Source: Epilithonimonas hungarica
GTDB taxonomy: Bacteria > Bacteroidota > Bacteroidia > Flavobacteriales > Weeksellaceae
NCBI RefSeq assembly: GCF_900102265.1
Contig: NZ_FNBH01000001.1
Span: forward strand, 1,240,001-1,304,000
DNA length: 64,000 bases
Direction of reading: 5' to 3'
This document shows positions 32,311 to 40,771 of this stretch, one piece after another. Both the position numbers and the translations under genes were made by a program. The notes below the pieces were generated by a model. That model worked only from the letters and a program-made list of their open reading frames with translations. It did not search any database and was not told the DNA's origin. Position 1 is the stretch's first letter. Each line of letters begins with the position of its first letter.

Positions 32311-34029
32311 TTATTTAGTTTTGATAGAAATTTCTTTCTTTCCGTCTTTGATATTGATGTTTAGGTCTTCGATACTTTTCTTAACCTGCTCATCCAATTT
32401 CATCCTTTCCAGAACAACATCCGCGGAATCTTTAGAATAATTTTTTCCATTGATCTTCACACTGTCGCTTTCTTCTGAGTTGTACTCGATAGTCGTTCCG
32501 TTGATATTGATCTTGTTTTTCTCAACTGTGATCCCGTGATTGTTTTGGTTTCCAGCATCGTTATCATCGTCGTCGTCATCCCCACGAGTGCTAACTTCGT
32601 ATTCTTTTTCGTTGATGATTTTCATTCTTGAAGGTACTACCAACTCGTAATCCAATCTGTAATCTCTGAATCTGTATTCATAAGGATACTCGAAGTAGTT
32701 TGGAAGAAGAACCCTGTTACCTCTGATTTCCACAGGAACTTTCATCTTAAGAGGTTGGTTGTAACCTTCCGCTTCTTTTTTGATGATGATGTAAGGCGTT
32801 TTGATGTCGTCTCTTCTTGTGATCTCCACACTTGGATAATCTCTTTTATAGATAGTAGCCTTATCAGAATAGATATTATTAAAGTAAGTTTTGAAATTCT
32901 CAGGGATTGCCACTTTCTTGCTGTCAATATAGATAGTGTCGTTTGGAGCAGAGATTGAGATATTTTCATAATCCTCATTTTGTCCGCTATATCTAAAGTT
33001 GAATTTAGAAGCGCTCGCGGCCAATACACCGATCAAGATGATCCAGATGATCCCCAATGTTCCAAGAACTGGCCCAACATAGTTGAATTTCGTCTTTGGA
33101 GAGAATAGCTTGATTGCTAATAATAAGAATGCTACACCGAAAATAATGGTTGGTAGAGCTGCAATTGCAAGCAACAGATAACCAAGATTATTTTCTTCCA
33201 GATAAAATCCAAGATTATTATCCATTCCAAATTTGTCTGAACCGTAAGCAAACATCATTGCAAACAATCCGATGAAACAACCTGCTGCCATCAACGAAAG
33301 CAAAACAGCTAGACAATATTTCAGAACTTTCAGAAAAGAATCTCCAGCAGAACCAACTTTTGGACGATTCTCGTTATAGATCTCTCCTGCTCTTGTAGTT
33401 GTCTCATTGGCAAACTGTACTATTTTGCTGGATTCTTCCTTTAGGTTGTCGAAGTTTAAAGGCTTTCCTTTCATCTTCAAAAAGTCGGAAGCTGATTCTG
33501 CTTTTGGTAAAACTGCCCAAAGAATGAAATACAAAATGACTACTAAGAATGATGAACCTGGAGCTACCCAAAGGAACAGAAATGCGCCAACCCATATCAA
33601 TCTCATCCAAGTGATATCCATTCCGAAATAAGCTGCCAGACCTGCACAAACTCCGGCGATTTTCTGTCTTTCCGGGTCACGGAACATCTGTTTCTGTGAG
33701 TTGCTGCTATAGCTATAGCCTGTGGAGGATTTTGATTTGTTTTGTTTTCCTTCAGAGAAATAAGCTTCTTCCTGCTCATCGATTTGTTCAGGTGTTCCAA
33801 TTTGAGCAATTACTTTTTCTACATCAGAATCGTTTATAACTTCTCTTTTGGCAAGAGTTTCTTTGAAAATCTCGACCATTCGGATTTCAATGTCGTGCAT
33901 TACTTCGTCTGCTTCTGAAGCGTCTAGAGAATTTCTCAAGGCATTCAGATAATCGCTAAGCTTGATATAAGCGTGTTCGTCTATCATAAAAGAGAACCCT
34001 GCGAGTGCTATAGATAATGTCTTGTTCAT
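32311..34029 (-). CDS. PspC domain membrane protein
   Basis: 572 residues. A cytoplasmic N-terminal DUF1700-like helical part (LSDYLNALRNSLDASEADEV) is followed by a PspC domain (about 115-180: FRDPERQKIAGVCAGLAAYF, then a membrane hairpin), further membrane segments (about 230-345), and a long soluble C-terminal region with acidic DDDDDDND. Paired with a PadR regulator 4 nt upstream, this is the common Bacteroidetes PadR-PspC stress module. The role is probably in envelope stress. Confidence 0.88.
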   Translation of the reverse strand: MNKTLSIALAGFSFMIDEHAYIKLSDYLNALRNSLDASEADEVMHDIEIRMVEIFKETLAKREVINDSDVEKVIAQIGTPEQIDEQEEAYFSEGKQNKSKSSTGYSYSSNSQKQMFRDPERQKIAGVCAGLAAYFGMDITWMRLIWVGAFLFLWVAPGSSFLVVILYFILWAVLPKAESASDFLKMKGKPLNFDNLKEESSKIVQFANETTTRAGEIYNENRPKVGSAGDSFLKVLKYCLAVLLSLMAAGCFIGLFAMMFAYGSDKFGMDNNLGFYLEENNLGYLLLAIAALPTIIFGVAFLLLAIKLFSPKTKFNYVGPVLGTLGIIWIILIGVLAASASKFNFRYSGQNEDYENISISAPNDTIYIDSKKVAIPENFKTYFNNIYSDKATIYKRDYPSVEITRRDDIKTPYIIIKKEAEGYNQPLKMKVPVEIRGNRVLLPNYFEYPYEYRFRDYRLDYELVVPSRMKIINEKEYEVSTRGDDDDDDNDAGNQNNHGITVEKNKININGTTIEYNSEESDSVKINGKNYSKDSADVVLERMKLDEQVKKSIEDLNINIKDGKKEISIKTK

Positions 34030-34033
34030 AATA

Positions 34034-34375
34034 TTAGTTTTGAGAGTGAGAGTTTGATGTGATTTGGTTTACAGAATCTGTCAGTTCCTGCCAAGTGGTT
34101 TGTAATTCTGCAAGGAAGAGACTTCCTTTTTCAGTGATCTGATAATACTTTCTTGGCGGCCCGCTTGTAGATTCTTCCCATCTGTAAGCGAGGAACTCGC
34201 CGTTTTTCAATCTAGTAAGGAGAGGATAAAGAGTTCCTTCCACTACATCCAGTTTTCCTTTTTTGAGAGATTCTATCAGGTCGGAAACATACATTTCGCG
34301 TTGTTGAATTAGACTCAAAATACAGAATTCCAGAATTCCTTTACGCATTTGCGCCTTTGTGTTCTCGGTATTCAT
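34034..34375 (-). CDS. PadR family transcriptional regulator
   Basis: 113 residues, a short PadR: KGILEFCILSLIQQREMYVS (helix-turn-helix start), LDVVEGTLYPLLTRLKNGEF (recognition helix with GTLYPLL) and SGPPRKYYQITEKG (the wing), then a dimerisation helix. It precedes the PspC gene by 4 nt and probably autoregulates the operon. The 312-bp gap upstream is shared with the divergent SDR gene. Confidence 0.93.
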   Translation of the reverse strand: MNTENTKAQMRKGILEFCILSLIQQREMYVSDLIESLKKGKLDVVEGTLYPLLTRLKNGEFLAYRWEESTSGPPRKYYQITEKGSLFLAELQTTWQELTDSVNQITSNSHSQN

Positions 34376-34604
34376 ATTAATTTGATTTAATGTTTAAAAG
34401 CTTAAAGTCCTTTGGATTTGCGTCCAACATCCAACTACTACTTCAACTTTACATTGCAAAGATATATAAATGAAATGGTATTATGCAATACAAAGTAGTA
34501 AATATTTTATAGATTAATATCTAACTAGCTGATTTTCAATATTAAAATTTTATAATGGAAATTAATGAATTTTAGAAATTTAGAAATTAATTTTAGAAAG
34601 GACT

Positions 34605-34644
34605 TTTGAACAAAGTGTATTCGGACGTTTAAACAAAGTTAATT
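34605..34644 (+). promoter_or_regulatory. Direct-repeat operator upstream of the SDR gene
   Basis: TTTGAACAAAGTGTATT (34605-34621) and TTTAAACAAAGTTAATT (34628-34644) match in 14 of 17 positions, 23 bp apart, close to two helical turns. TAATTTTG at 34659-34666 is a -7-like box, so the proximal copy overlaps the -33 area. The divergent or downstream AraC-type regulator is the natural candidate to bind. Confidence 0.5.
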
Positions 34645-34687
34645 AATGTTTTGCTACCTAATTTTGCTTTAATAAAATATTTAAACA

Positions 34688-35677
34688 ATGAACAATTATC
34701 AAGGAGCATTACAAAAGCCTATTAATTCTGGTTTCAATGCAAAATCAACAACAGAAGAAGTGATCAAAGGAATTGATCTCGAAGGAAAAATAGCAATCGT
34801 GACCGGAGGAAATTCCGGAATAGGATTGGAAACAGTAAAAACCTTATCAAAAGCCGGAGCAACCGTAATAGTTCCTGCAAGAGACATCGAAAAAGCGAAA
34901 AGAAATCTCGTTGGAATTCCTAATGTAGAATTGGAAGAATTAGATCTAGCTAATCCTGATTCCATCAATGCATTTGCTGAAAAATTCCTGGAATCAGCAA
35001 GACCGCTTCATTTATTGATCAATAATGCAGGAATTATGTGGGTTCCACTTCGTAGAGACAATCGGGGTTTCGAATCTCAACTTGCTATTAATTACCTGGC
35101 ACATTTTCAATTAACAGCTAAATTATGGTCTGCATTGAAAAAAGCAAACGGCGCAAGAGTAGTGAATGTATCTTCCGGCGGACATCAATTTTCAGATTTT
35201 AATTTTGAAGACCCGAACTTTCTCAATCGAGAATATGAAACTTTACTCGGGTATGGACAATCAAAAACAGCAGTCAATCTTTTCTCAATGGAATTGGATA
35301 ATCGGGCAAAAGAATTTAATGTAAGAAGTTATGCTTTATGTCCTGGTGCTGTTGGCGAAACAGAATTAGGGAGAGAAGCGCCATTGGATTTGTTTCAGAA
35401 ACTCGGTTATGTTGATTCGGAAGGGAATTTATTACCGGAAGTTAAGGCTTCTCTAAAGACCATTCCTCAAGGTGCGGCAACCACGGTCTGGTGTGCAACA
35501 AGTCCTTTATTAAATGATTTAGGTGGCGTTTATTGTGAAAATGTAGATGTCGCACTTTTGAGTTCTGACGTGTCAATTATCGGTGGTATCAAAGCATATT
35601 CTTTGGATGAAACCAATGCAAAAAGATTATGGAGTTTGAGTGAAGAAATGACAGGAATAACATTTGAGCTCAATTGA
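34688..35677 (+). CDS. SDR family oxidoreductase (retinol dehydrogenase-like)
   Basis: 329 residues. VTGGNSGIGLETVKTLSKAG is the cofactor loop; LHLLINNAGIMWVPL the NNAG motif; VVNVSSGGHQF has the catalytic Ser and GYGQSKTAVN the Tyr-x3-Lys pair. The extended C-terminus resembles the RDH/WWOX-like group. Substrate unknown. The AraC gene follows after 26 nt and probably regulates this gene. Confidence 0.9.
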   Translation: MNNYQGALQKPINSGFNAKSTTEEVIKGIDLEGKIAIVTGGNSGIGLETVKTLSKAGATVIVPARDIEKAKRNLVGIPNVELEELDLANPDSINAFAEKFLESARPLHLLINNAGIMWVPLRRDNRGFESQLAINYLAHFQLTAKLWSALKKANGARVVNVSSGGHQFSDFNFEDPNFLNREYETLLGYGQSKTAVNLFSMELDNRAKEFNVRSYALCPGAVGETELGREAPLDLFQKLGYVDSEGNLLPEVKASLKTIPQGAATTVWCATSPLLNDLGGVYCENVDVALLSSDVSIIGGIKAYSLDETNAKRLWSLSEEMTGITFELN

Positions 35678-35691
35678 TATTTGTACATTTG
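35663..35691 (+). promoter_or_regulatory. Possible own promoter of the AraC gene
   Basis: TTTG (35663) - N17 - TACATTTG (35684-35691) overlaps the end of the SDR gene and ends 12 nt before the AraC ATG at 35704. Spacing is slightly short. Confidence 0.35.
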
Positions 35692-35703
35692 TGTAAGAAT
35701 AAT

Positions 35704-36513
35704 ATGGATTATCAGGTCAATTATATCAACCCGGAAATCAAACTTTCCTGTTATGAGGGCAAGTTGTTCAAGACCGAAGCAGCATTTAACGACCATTTAC
35801 TGGTTTGGCTGATTTCTGGTGAGACAAAGATCATCCAGGCAGACGAGAGCTTTGTGTTTGGCGCAGGAAGTACTTTTCTGATTCCCAGAAATCAATTGGC
35901 GACTATCATCAATTATCCGAAAGATGGATTGCCTCACAAAGCAGTTGCAATGCATTTATCTGCAAAAAGACTCAGAGAGTTTTATAATGATGATCATATA
36001 AAATCAAAAATCACAACAGAAAAAATCATCAGTTTCGAGAAACATCCTTTATTGGAAAGCTGTTTGGCTTCGTTGATTCCATATTTCGAAATGCAGAACA
36101 ACTTTCCCGAAAATATTGCCATATTGAAAATCAATGAAGCGATCAATATTCTCACAACGATTGATGAAAATATAGATTCTGTGCTCAATAATTTTGAGGA
36201 ACCGGGAAAGATTGATTTGGTAAGTTTTATGGAAAAGAACTTTATGTTCAATATGCCATTGGAGAAATTCGGCTATTTGACTGGCCGTAGTTTAACGACT
36301 TTCAAAAGGGATTTTTACAAAGCATTCAATTCTACACCACAAAGATGGCTCACCAAAAAACGTCTGGAATTAGCACACTACGAACTTACCGAGAAAAATA
36401 AAAAACCTGCAGATGTCTATTATGAAATAGGTTTCGAGAACTTGTCGCATTTTTCTTTTGCATTTAAGAAACAGTTTGGATATGCGCCGACAAAACTTTT
36501 TGGTCATAATTAG
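35704..36513 (+). CDS. AraC family transcriptional regulator
   Basis: 269 residues from the ATG at 35704. The N-terminal cupin-like sensing region (LLVWLISGETKIIQADESFV) is followed by a C-terminal double HTH: LEKFGYLTGRSLTTFKRDFY, then STPQRWLTKKRLELAHYEL, and DVYYEIGFENLSHFSFAFKK. It lies directly behind an SDR gene whose promoter has a 23-bp-spaced direct repeat. It is immediately followed (2 nt) by copy D of the 3-prime repeat. Confidence 0.9.
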   Translation: MDYQVNYINPEIKLSCYEGKLFKTEAAFNDHLLVWLISGETKIIQADESFVFGAGSTFLIPRNQLATIINYPKDGLPHKAVAMHLSAKRLREFYNDDHIKSKITTEKIISFEKHPLLESCLASLIPYFEMQNNFPENIAILKINEAINILTTIDENIDSVLNNFEEPGKIDLVSFMEKNFMFNMPLEKFGYLTGRSLTTFKRDFYKAFNSTPQRWLTKKRLELAHYELTEKNKKPADVYYEIGFENLSHFSFAFKKQFGYAPTKLFGHN

Positions 36514-36515
36514 AA

Positions 36516-36629
36516 TTTGGGCAGCTTGATCCGCCTTCCGCTCCCAAACCTAACGAAGTGGTTCGACGAAGTCAATCTTTTCACTCCACTACGTTGCGTT
36601 AAAAGGATTTCCGCTCAAGTCGGGCTGCG
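36516..36629 (+). repeat. Modular 3-prime repeat family, copy D
   Basis: GGGCAGCTTGATCCGCCTTC, then CGCTCCCAAACCTAACGAAG (including the start of the insert module), then the AATCTTTTCACTCC...AAAAGGATT hairpin and TTCCGCTCAAGTCGGGCTGC. This is the cleanest copy: outer GCAGC-TTGA against TCAA-GTCGG-GCTGC. It starts 2 nt after the AraC stop. Confidence 0.78.
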
Positions 36630-36694
36630 TTAGATTCGCTGTTTTTAATAGTATGTGAATTTTATAAAGAAATTCAAAAATTTTTGAATAAAAA

Positions 36695-36725
36695 TTTGCA
36701 GATGAGAAATGTTTTCATATTTTCG
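36695..36725 (+). promoter_or_regulatory. Promoter of the thr leader-thrABC operon
   Basis: TTTG (36695-36698), 19 nt, TATTTTCG (36718-36725). Predicted start is about 14 nt before the leader-peptide ATG at 36744, which is a good fit. Confidence 0.5.
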
Positions 36726-36743
36726 TAAGAGATTTACAAAACG

Positions 36744-36818
36744 ATGATGAATTTTACAACCACAACAACGATTTCTACAACAACTACAATTAGTAGCTGC
36801 AGAAAGGTGTGTTTGTGA
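36744..36818 (+). CDS. thrL: Threonine operon leader peptide
   Basis: 24 codons from ATG ATG at 36744 to TGA at 36816, with TTTTTISTTTTIS in the middle: nine Thr and two Ile codons. This is the composition of an attenuation leader for threonine and isoleucine. A perfect 14-bp terminator lies 24 nt downstream and thrA starts 138 nt after the leader stop. CAGAAAGG within the last leader codons (36800-36807) duplicates the 3-prime arm of the terminator and can pair with its 5-prime arm (CCTTTCTG) as antiterminator. Confidence 0.85.
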   Translation: MMNFTTTTTISTTTTISSCRKVCL

Positions 36819-36841
36819 TATTGTGAAAATAGATAATTAAC

Positions 36842-36875
36842 AAAAGCCTTTCTGATTTCAGAAAGGCTTTTTGTT
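36842..36875 (+). terminator. Attenuator terminator of the thr operon
   Basis: AAAAGCCTTTCTGA (36842-36855) and TCAGAAAGGCTTTT (36858-36871) pair perfectly around a 2-nt loop, followed by T residues. It stands between the leader peptide and thrA, where a plain terminator would stop the operon. Confidence 0.88.
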
Positions 36876-36913
36876 TTGAATAGATCAATTAACATTTAGT
36901 ATTAGAATTGTCA

Positions 36914-36933
36914 CACTGAGCGGAGTCGAAGTG
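36914..36933. repeat. CTGAGCGGAGTCGAAG motif
   Basis: CACTGAGCGGAGTCGAAGTG just upstream of thrA. A related CTAAGCGAAGTCGAAGT is at 57187-57203, and CCTGAGCTTGCCGAAGG is embedded in repeat copy C. Confidence 0.6.
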
Positions 36934-36955
36934 TTAAAAAATAAGAAATCAAATA

Positions 36956-39400
36956 ATGAAAATTTTAAAATTTGGGGGAACTTCGGTTGGAAGTGTAGAA
37001 GCATTGCGAAATGTAAAATCAATCATTGAAAAAGAATTTAATAAAGACAAATCTCTAATCGTTGTCTGTTCCGCTTTGTCAGGAATTACGAATGTGCTTT
37101 TATCGGCATCAGAAGAAGCTTTGAAACAAAACGATTTCTCAGAAATCCTGAAATCTGCAGAAGAAAAGCATTATCAGATTATCTCGGAATTATTGCCAAG
37201 AACGGCTCAGAATCCATTATTGATGATGGTGAAAGTAGGTTTCAACGAGATTGAGGATATTTTGTTCAGTGTCAAAAATCTAGGCGAATTATCAGACAGG
37301 ATCAAAGATAGACTTCTTTCTTACGGAGAACAGATGTCGAGCAAAATTGTTTCGGTTTTTCTGCAATCTGAAGGTTTTCCAACGGTTTTTCAAGATTCAA
37401 GAGAGTTGATTTCAACGGATTCTCATTTCGGAAATGCCAATGTCGATTCTAAAAAAACGAATGAAACCCTAAAAAACTGGAAATTAGAAAATCAAATTTA
37501 TGTAGTAACAGGTTTTATCGCCAAAGATAAAAATGATGATACAACAACTTTGGGTCGAGGCGGTTCAGATTACACCGCGGCCATTCTCGGTTCTGGCTTG
37601 CAAGCTGACGAGATCCAGATCTGGACAGATGTTGATGGCTTTTTGACTGCTGATCCGAGGTTGGTGAAAAATGCGTTTTCACAATCGGAACTCAGTTATC
37701 AGGAAGCGATGGAAATGTCGTACTTCGGTGCAAAAGTGATTTATCCACCAACAATGATTCCTGCTATCGAAAGTCAAATCCCGATCTATATCAAAAATAC
37801 TTTCAAACCGGAAAATCCGGGAACTTTGATCCATCAAAGATCTGAAGTTTCCAAAGGTCTTATCAAAGGAATTGTTTCCATCGAGAAAACCTGCCTGATC
37901 AATATTACCGGAAACGGGATGATCGGGATGAAAGGTTTCAGCGGAAGATTGTTCAATGCTTTGGCCAGATATGAAGTTAATGTTATTCTAATCACGCAGG
38001 CGAGTTCGGAACATAGTATTTCGTTTGTGGTTGCTTTTGACGATGAGAAAAAAGCGAAAACAGCAATCTATGAAGAATTTGATTTTGAAATTAGTTCAAA
38101 CAAAATTGATGAACCGCAATTCGATAATGAGCTTAGTATTATTTCTGTCGTTGGTGAGAATATGAAAAAAACAAGGGGAATCAGCGGGAAGTTTTTCAGT
38201 GCTTTGGGCAAGAATGGAATCAATATTATTGCCATTGCACAAGGTTCATCTGAGCTTAATATTTCTGCCGTAATTGAGAGAAACGAATTGTCAAAAGCAC
38301 TTAATGTCGTTCACGATTCGCTGTTGCTTTCTCCTGTAAAAACTTTCAATGTGATGTTTGCTGGAACAGGAAATATCGGGAAAGAATTGTTTCGGCAATT
38401 GGAAAGAGAACAACAAAACCTGGAAGAAAACCATCAGATTAAAATCAATGTTGTAGGAATTACAAACAGCCGGGAAATGAAAATTTTCGATAATCCTGAA
38501 TCCGATTTTGATTTAAATAATAACTTTAATAATAATTTGCAAAAATCAGATTTAAAACAATTTATAAATTCTATTTCAAGTAAAAATTTACCTAATTTGG
38601 TTTTTGTGGACAACACTTCTAGCGAAGATGTCGTCAAAGAATATCCGTTGTTATTTAATAATAATATCTCCATTGTAACTTGCAACAAAAAAGGGAATTC
38701 TTCGTCTTATGAGCAATACAGCAAATTCAAAAGGCTGGCAAAAAAGAACAATGTGAATTTCTTATATGAGACCAACGTTGGAGCTGGACTTCCAATCATC
38801 AAAACGCTGAATGACCTTTGGATTTCCGGTGATGAAATTCTGAAAATAGAAGCGATTCTGTCCGGAACAATTTCTTACATTTTTAATAATTATGTTGGCG
38901 ATAAAACTTTTGCGGAAGTTGTAAGAACAGCACAGGAATTAGGTTATACAGAACCTGATCCGAGAGACGATTTGAACGGAATGGATTTCTCCCGGAAGAT
39001 GTTGATTCTGGGAAGAGAAATTGGATTGCCTTTGGAAATGTCGGATGTCAATATCAAAGATTTCCTTCCGGAAGATTGTCTCAAGGCAAATTCAATTCCT
39101 GCATTTTATGAAGAACTAGAAAAACACGAACCTTATTTTTCATCTTTCAAAAACGAAGCAGAGAATTCTGGAAGAAAACTGAGATTAATCGGCGTTCTGG
39201 AAGACGGAAAAATCAACATCGAAGTTCAGATTGTAGATGCTGATCATCCATTTTTCGGACTGTCTGGAAGCGATAATATCATTTCGTTCACAACTTCCAG
39301 ATATAAAAATACACCTTTGGTTGTGAAAGGTCCTGGTGCGGGTGCGGAAGTTACAGCAGCTGGTGTTTTTGCAGATTTGGTAAGAGTTACAGCGCAATAA
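36956..39400 (+). CDS. thrA: Bifunctional aspartate kinase / homoserine dehydrogenase
   Basis: 814 residues. The aspartokinase domain (1-~280) begins MKILKFGGTSVGSVEALRNV and contains TTLGRGGSDYTA; ACT-like regulatory repeats follow (~300-455: LINITGNGMIGMKGFSGRLF; SIISVVGENMKKTRGISGKF); the homoserine dehydrogenase domain (~460-814) has VMFAGTGNIGKEL, NVGAGLPIIKTLNDL and FSGMDFSRKML-like catalytic stretches (here LNGMDFSRKM). First and third steps of threonine/methionine synthesis. Threonine attenuation precedes it; thrB and thrC follow. Confidence 0.96.
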   Translation: MKILKFGGTSVGSVEALRNVKSIIEKEFNKDKSLIVVCSALSGITNVLLSASEEALKQNDFSEILKSAEEKHYQIISELLPRTAQNPLLMMVKVGFNEIEDILFSVKNLGELSDRIKDRLLSYGEQMSSKIVSVFLQSEGFPTVFQDSRELISTDSHFGNANVDSKKTNETLKNWKLENQIYVVTGFIAKDKNDDTTTLGRGGSDYTAAILGSGLQADEIQIWTDVDGFLTADPRLVKNAFSQSELSYQEAMEMSYFGAKVIYPPTMIPAIESQIPIYIKNTFKPENPGTLIHQRSEVSKGLIKGIVSIEKTCLINITGNGMIGMKGFSGRLFNALARYEVNVILITQASSEHSISFVVAFDDEKKAKTAIYEEFDFEISSNKIDEPQFDNELSIISVVGENMKKTRGISGKFFSALGKNGINIIAIAQGSSELNISAVIERNELSKALNVVHDSLLLSPVKTFNVMFAGTGNIGKELFRQLEREQQNLEENHQIKINVVGITNSREMKIFDNPESDFDLNNNFNNNLQKSDLKQFINSISSKNLPNLVFVDNTSSEDVVKEYPLLFNNNISIVTCNKKGNSSSYEQYSKFKRLAKKNNVNFLYETNVGAGLPIIKTLNDLWISGDEILKIEAILSGTISYIFNNYVGDKTFAEVVRTAQELGYTEPDPRDDLNGMDFSRKMLILGREIGLPLEMSDVNIKDFLPEDCLKANSIPAFYEELEKHEPYFSSFKNEAENSGRKLRLIGVLEDGKINIEVQIVDADHPFFGLSGSDNIISFTTSRYKNTPLVVKGPGAGAEVTAAGVFADLVRVTAQ

Positions 39401-39482
39401 TCATAGAAGATAAACGATAATTGATTGCAATTCATCGTTTTATTTAATGTCATTCATCAATCATCATTTATCAATTATAAAA

Positions 39483-40412
39483 ATGGATTCTATAAAAGTT
39501 TTCGCTCCCGCTACAGTCGCCAATGTCGTTTGCGGTTATGATATTCTCGGTTTTGCGATAGAAGAACCGGGCGACGAAATTATCTTAAGAAAAAACGATT
39601 CCAACCAAATCATCATCACAAAGATCGAAGGCGATAACGGAAAACTACCAAAAGACCCAAAGAAGAATGTCGTTTCCCACGTTATCAGATTGTTTCTTGA
39701 AAAAATAAATTCCAATCAGGGAATTGATATTGAACTATATAAAAAAATGCCACTCAACAGCGGAATGGGTTCCAGTGCGGCAAGCAGTGTTGCAGCTCTG
39801 GTAGCGATAAATGAATTGATGGGAAAACCATTTTCCAAACAAGAATTGTTGCCTCTCGCAATGGAAGGCGAACGAATTGCCTGCGGAAATGCGCACGCAG
39901 ACAATGTTGCACCCGCACTTTTGGGCGGCTTGGTTTTGGTCAGGAGCTACGAACCTTTGGACGCTCTTAAACTGCCTTATCCAAAAGATTTGTCGGTGGT
40001 TTCCGTTCATCCGCACGTGGATGTTCCGACAGGTGAAGCAAGGAAAATTATCAAGGAAAGAATCAGTCTCAAATCTGCTGTTCAGCAGTGGGGAAATGTT
40101 GCCGGTTTGGTTGCCGGATTTTGCAACAACGATTTGGGTCTGGTCAGCCGAAGTATGGAAGACGTCATTATAGAACCGGTTCGTGCGATGCTGATCCCGT
40201 ATTTTTATGAGATGAAACAGTTGGCTTTGGACAACAGTGCGATTGGTTTTGGGATTTCCGGTTCCGGTCCGTCGGTTTTTGCGTTGTGTGAAAAAAAGGA
40301 AATTGCGGAAGAGATTTCATTTAAAATTAAAGAATTACTCAATCAAAAAAATATAGAAAGTGAAGCATTTGTAACCAAAATAAACGATGAGGGTGCAAGA
40401 GTCATTTATTGA
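39483..40412 (+). CDS. thrB: Homoserine kinase
   Basis: 309 residues from the ATG at 39483; a longer frame to 39447 runs through an AT-rich palindromic gap and is rejected. It is a GHMP kinase: VFAPATVANVVCGYDILGFA and the phosphate loop MPLNSGMGSSAASSVAALVA; the third motif is IGFGISGSGPSVFAL. It phosphorylates homoserine for threonine. The gap to thrA holds ATCATTTATCAATTATAA-type repeats. Repeat copy E starts 1-2 nt after the stop. Confidence 0.95.
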   Translation: MDSIKVFAPATVANVVCGYDILGFAIEEPGDEIILRKNDSNQIIITKIEGDNGKLPKDPKKNVVSHVIRLFLEKINSNQGIDIELYKKMPLNSGMGSSAASSVAALVAINELMGKPFSKQELLPLAMEGERIACGNAHADNVAPALLGGLVLVRSYEPLDALKLPYPKDLSVVSVHPHVDVPTGEARKIIKERISLKSAVQQWGNVAGLVAGFCNNDLGLVSRSMEDVIIEPVRAMLIPYFYEMKQLALDNSAIGFGISGSGPSVFALCEKKEIAEEISFKIKELLNQKNIESEAFVTKINDEGARVIY

Positions 40413-40413
40413 A

Positions 40414-40550
40414 ATTTGGGCAGCTTAATCCGCCTTCCGCTCCCAAACCTAACGAAGTGGTTCGACGTAGTCAATCTTTTTTGCAGACGATCTACAATCA
40501 ATAGAAATTAAGTAAAAGCAAAAAAGGATTTCCGCTCAAGTCGGGCTGCG
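40414..40550 (+). repeat. Modular 3-prime repeat family, copy E
   Basis: Same left arm and insert module as copy D (GCTCCCAAACCTAACGAAGT, GGTTCGACGTAGTC), but the loop is expanded to about 45 nt between TCAATCTTTT and AAAAAAGGATT. Right arm TTCCGCTCAAGTCGGGCTGC is identical to D. It abuts the thrB stop codon. Confidence 0.75.
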
Positions 40551-40590
40551 GCTTCGTCGTTAAATCTAGATTTGTCCTAAAACCCAATAT

Positions 40591-40637
40591 TGTCATTCCA
40601 GAGGAATCTAAACTGTTGAGATTCCTACGGAATGACA
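40591..40637. repeat. TCATTCCGTAGGAATCT palindrome family, best copy
   Basis: TGTCATTCCAGAGGAATCT (40591-40609) and AGATTCCTACGGAATGACA (40619-40637) are complementary in 17 of 19 positions with a 9-nt loop. It would form a strong hairpin in thrB-thrC read-through RNA. Confidence 0.8.
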
Positions 40638-40663
40638 AAAGAGCTTTAAAATTTTTAGTCTTT

Positions 40664-40735
40664 GCTGAGTTTTACGTCTTTGCGAATCTTAAAAATATTT
40701 TCAGAGTAAAAAAAACTTTGCGGACTTTGCGTTAA
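40664..40735 (+). repeat. GAGTTTTACGTCTTTGCG repeat, copy 2
   Basis: GCTGAGTTTTACGTCTTTGC, then GAATCTTAAAAATAT, then ACTTTGCGGACTTTGCGTT; about 85 percent like the copy at 20402. It ends 37 bp before the thrC ATG. With copy E and the palindrome it makes the 359-bp thrB-thrC gap almost wholly repeat-derived. Confidence 0.75.
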
Positions 40736-40771
40736 AATTTTGAACTTATCAAACAACAATTACCAACCAAA

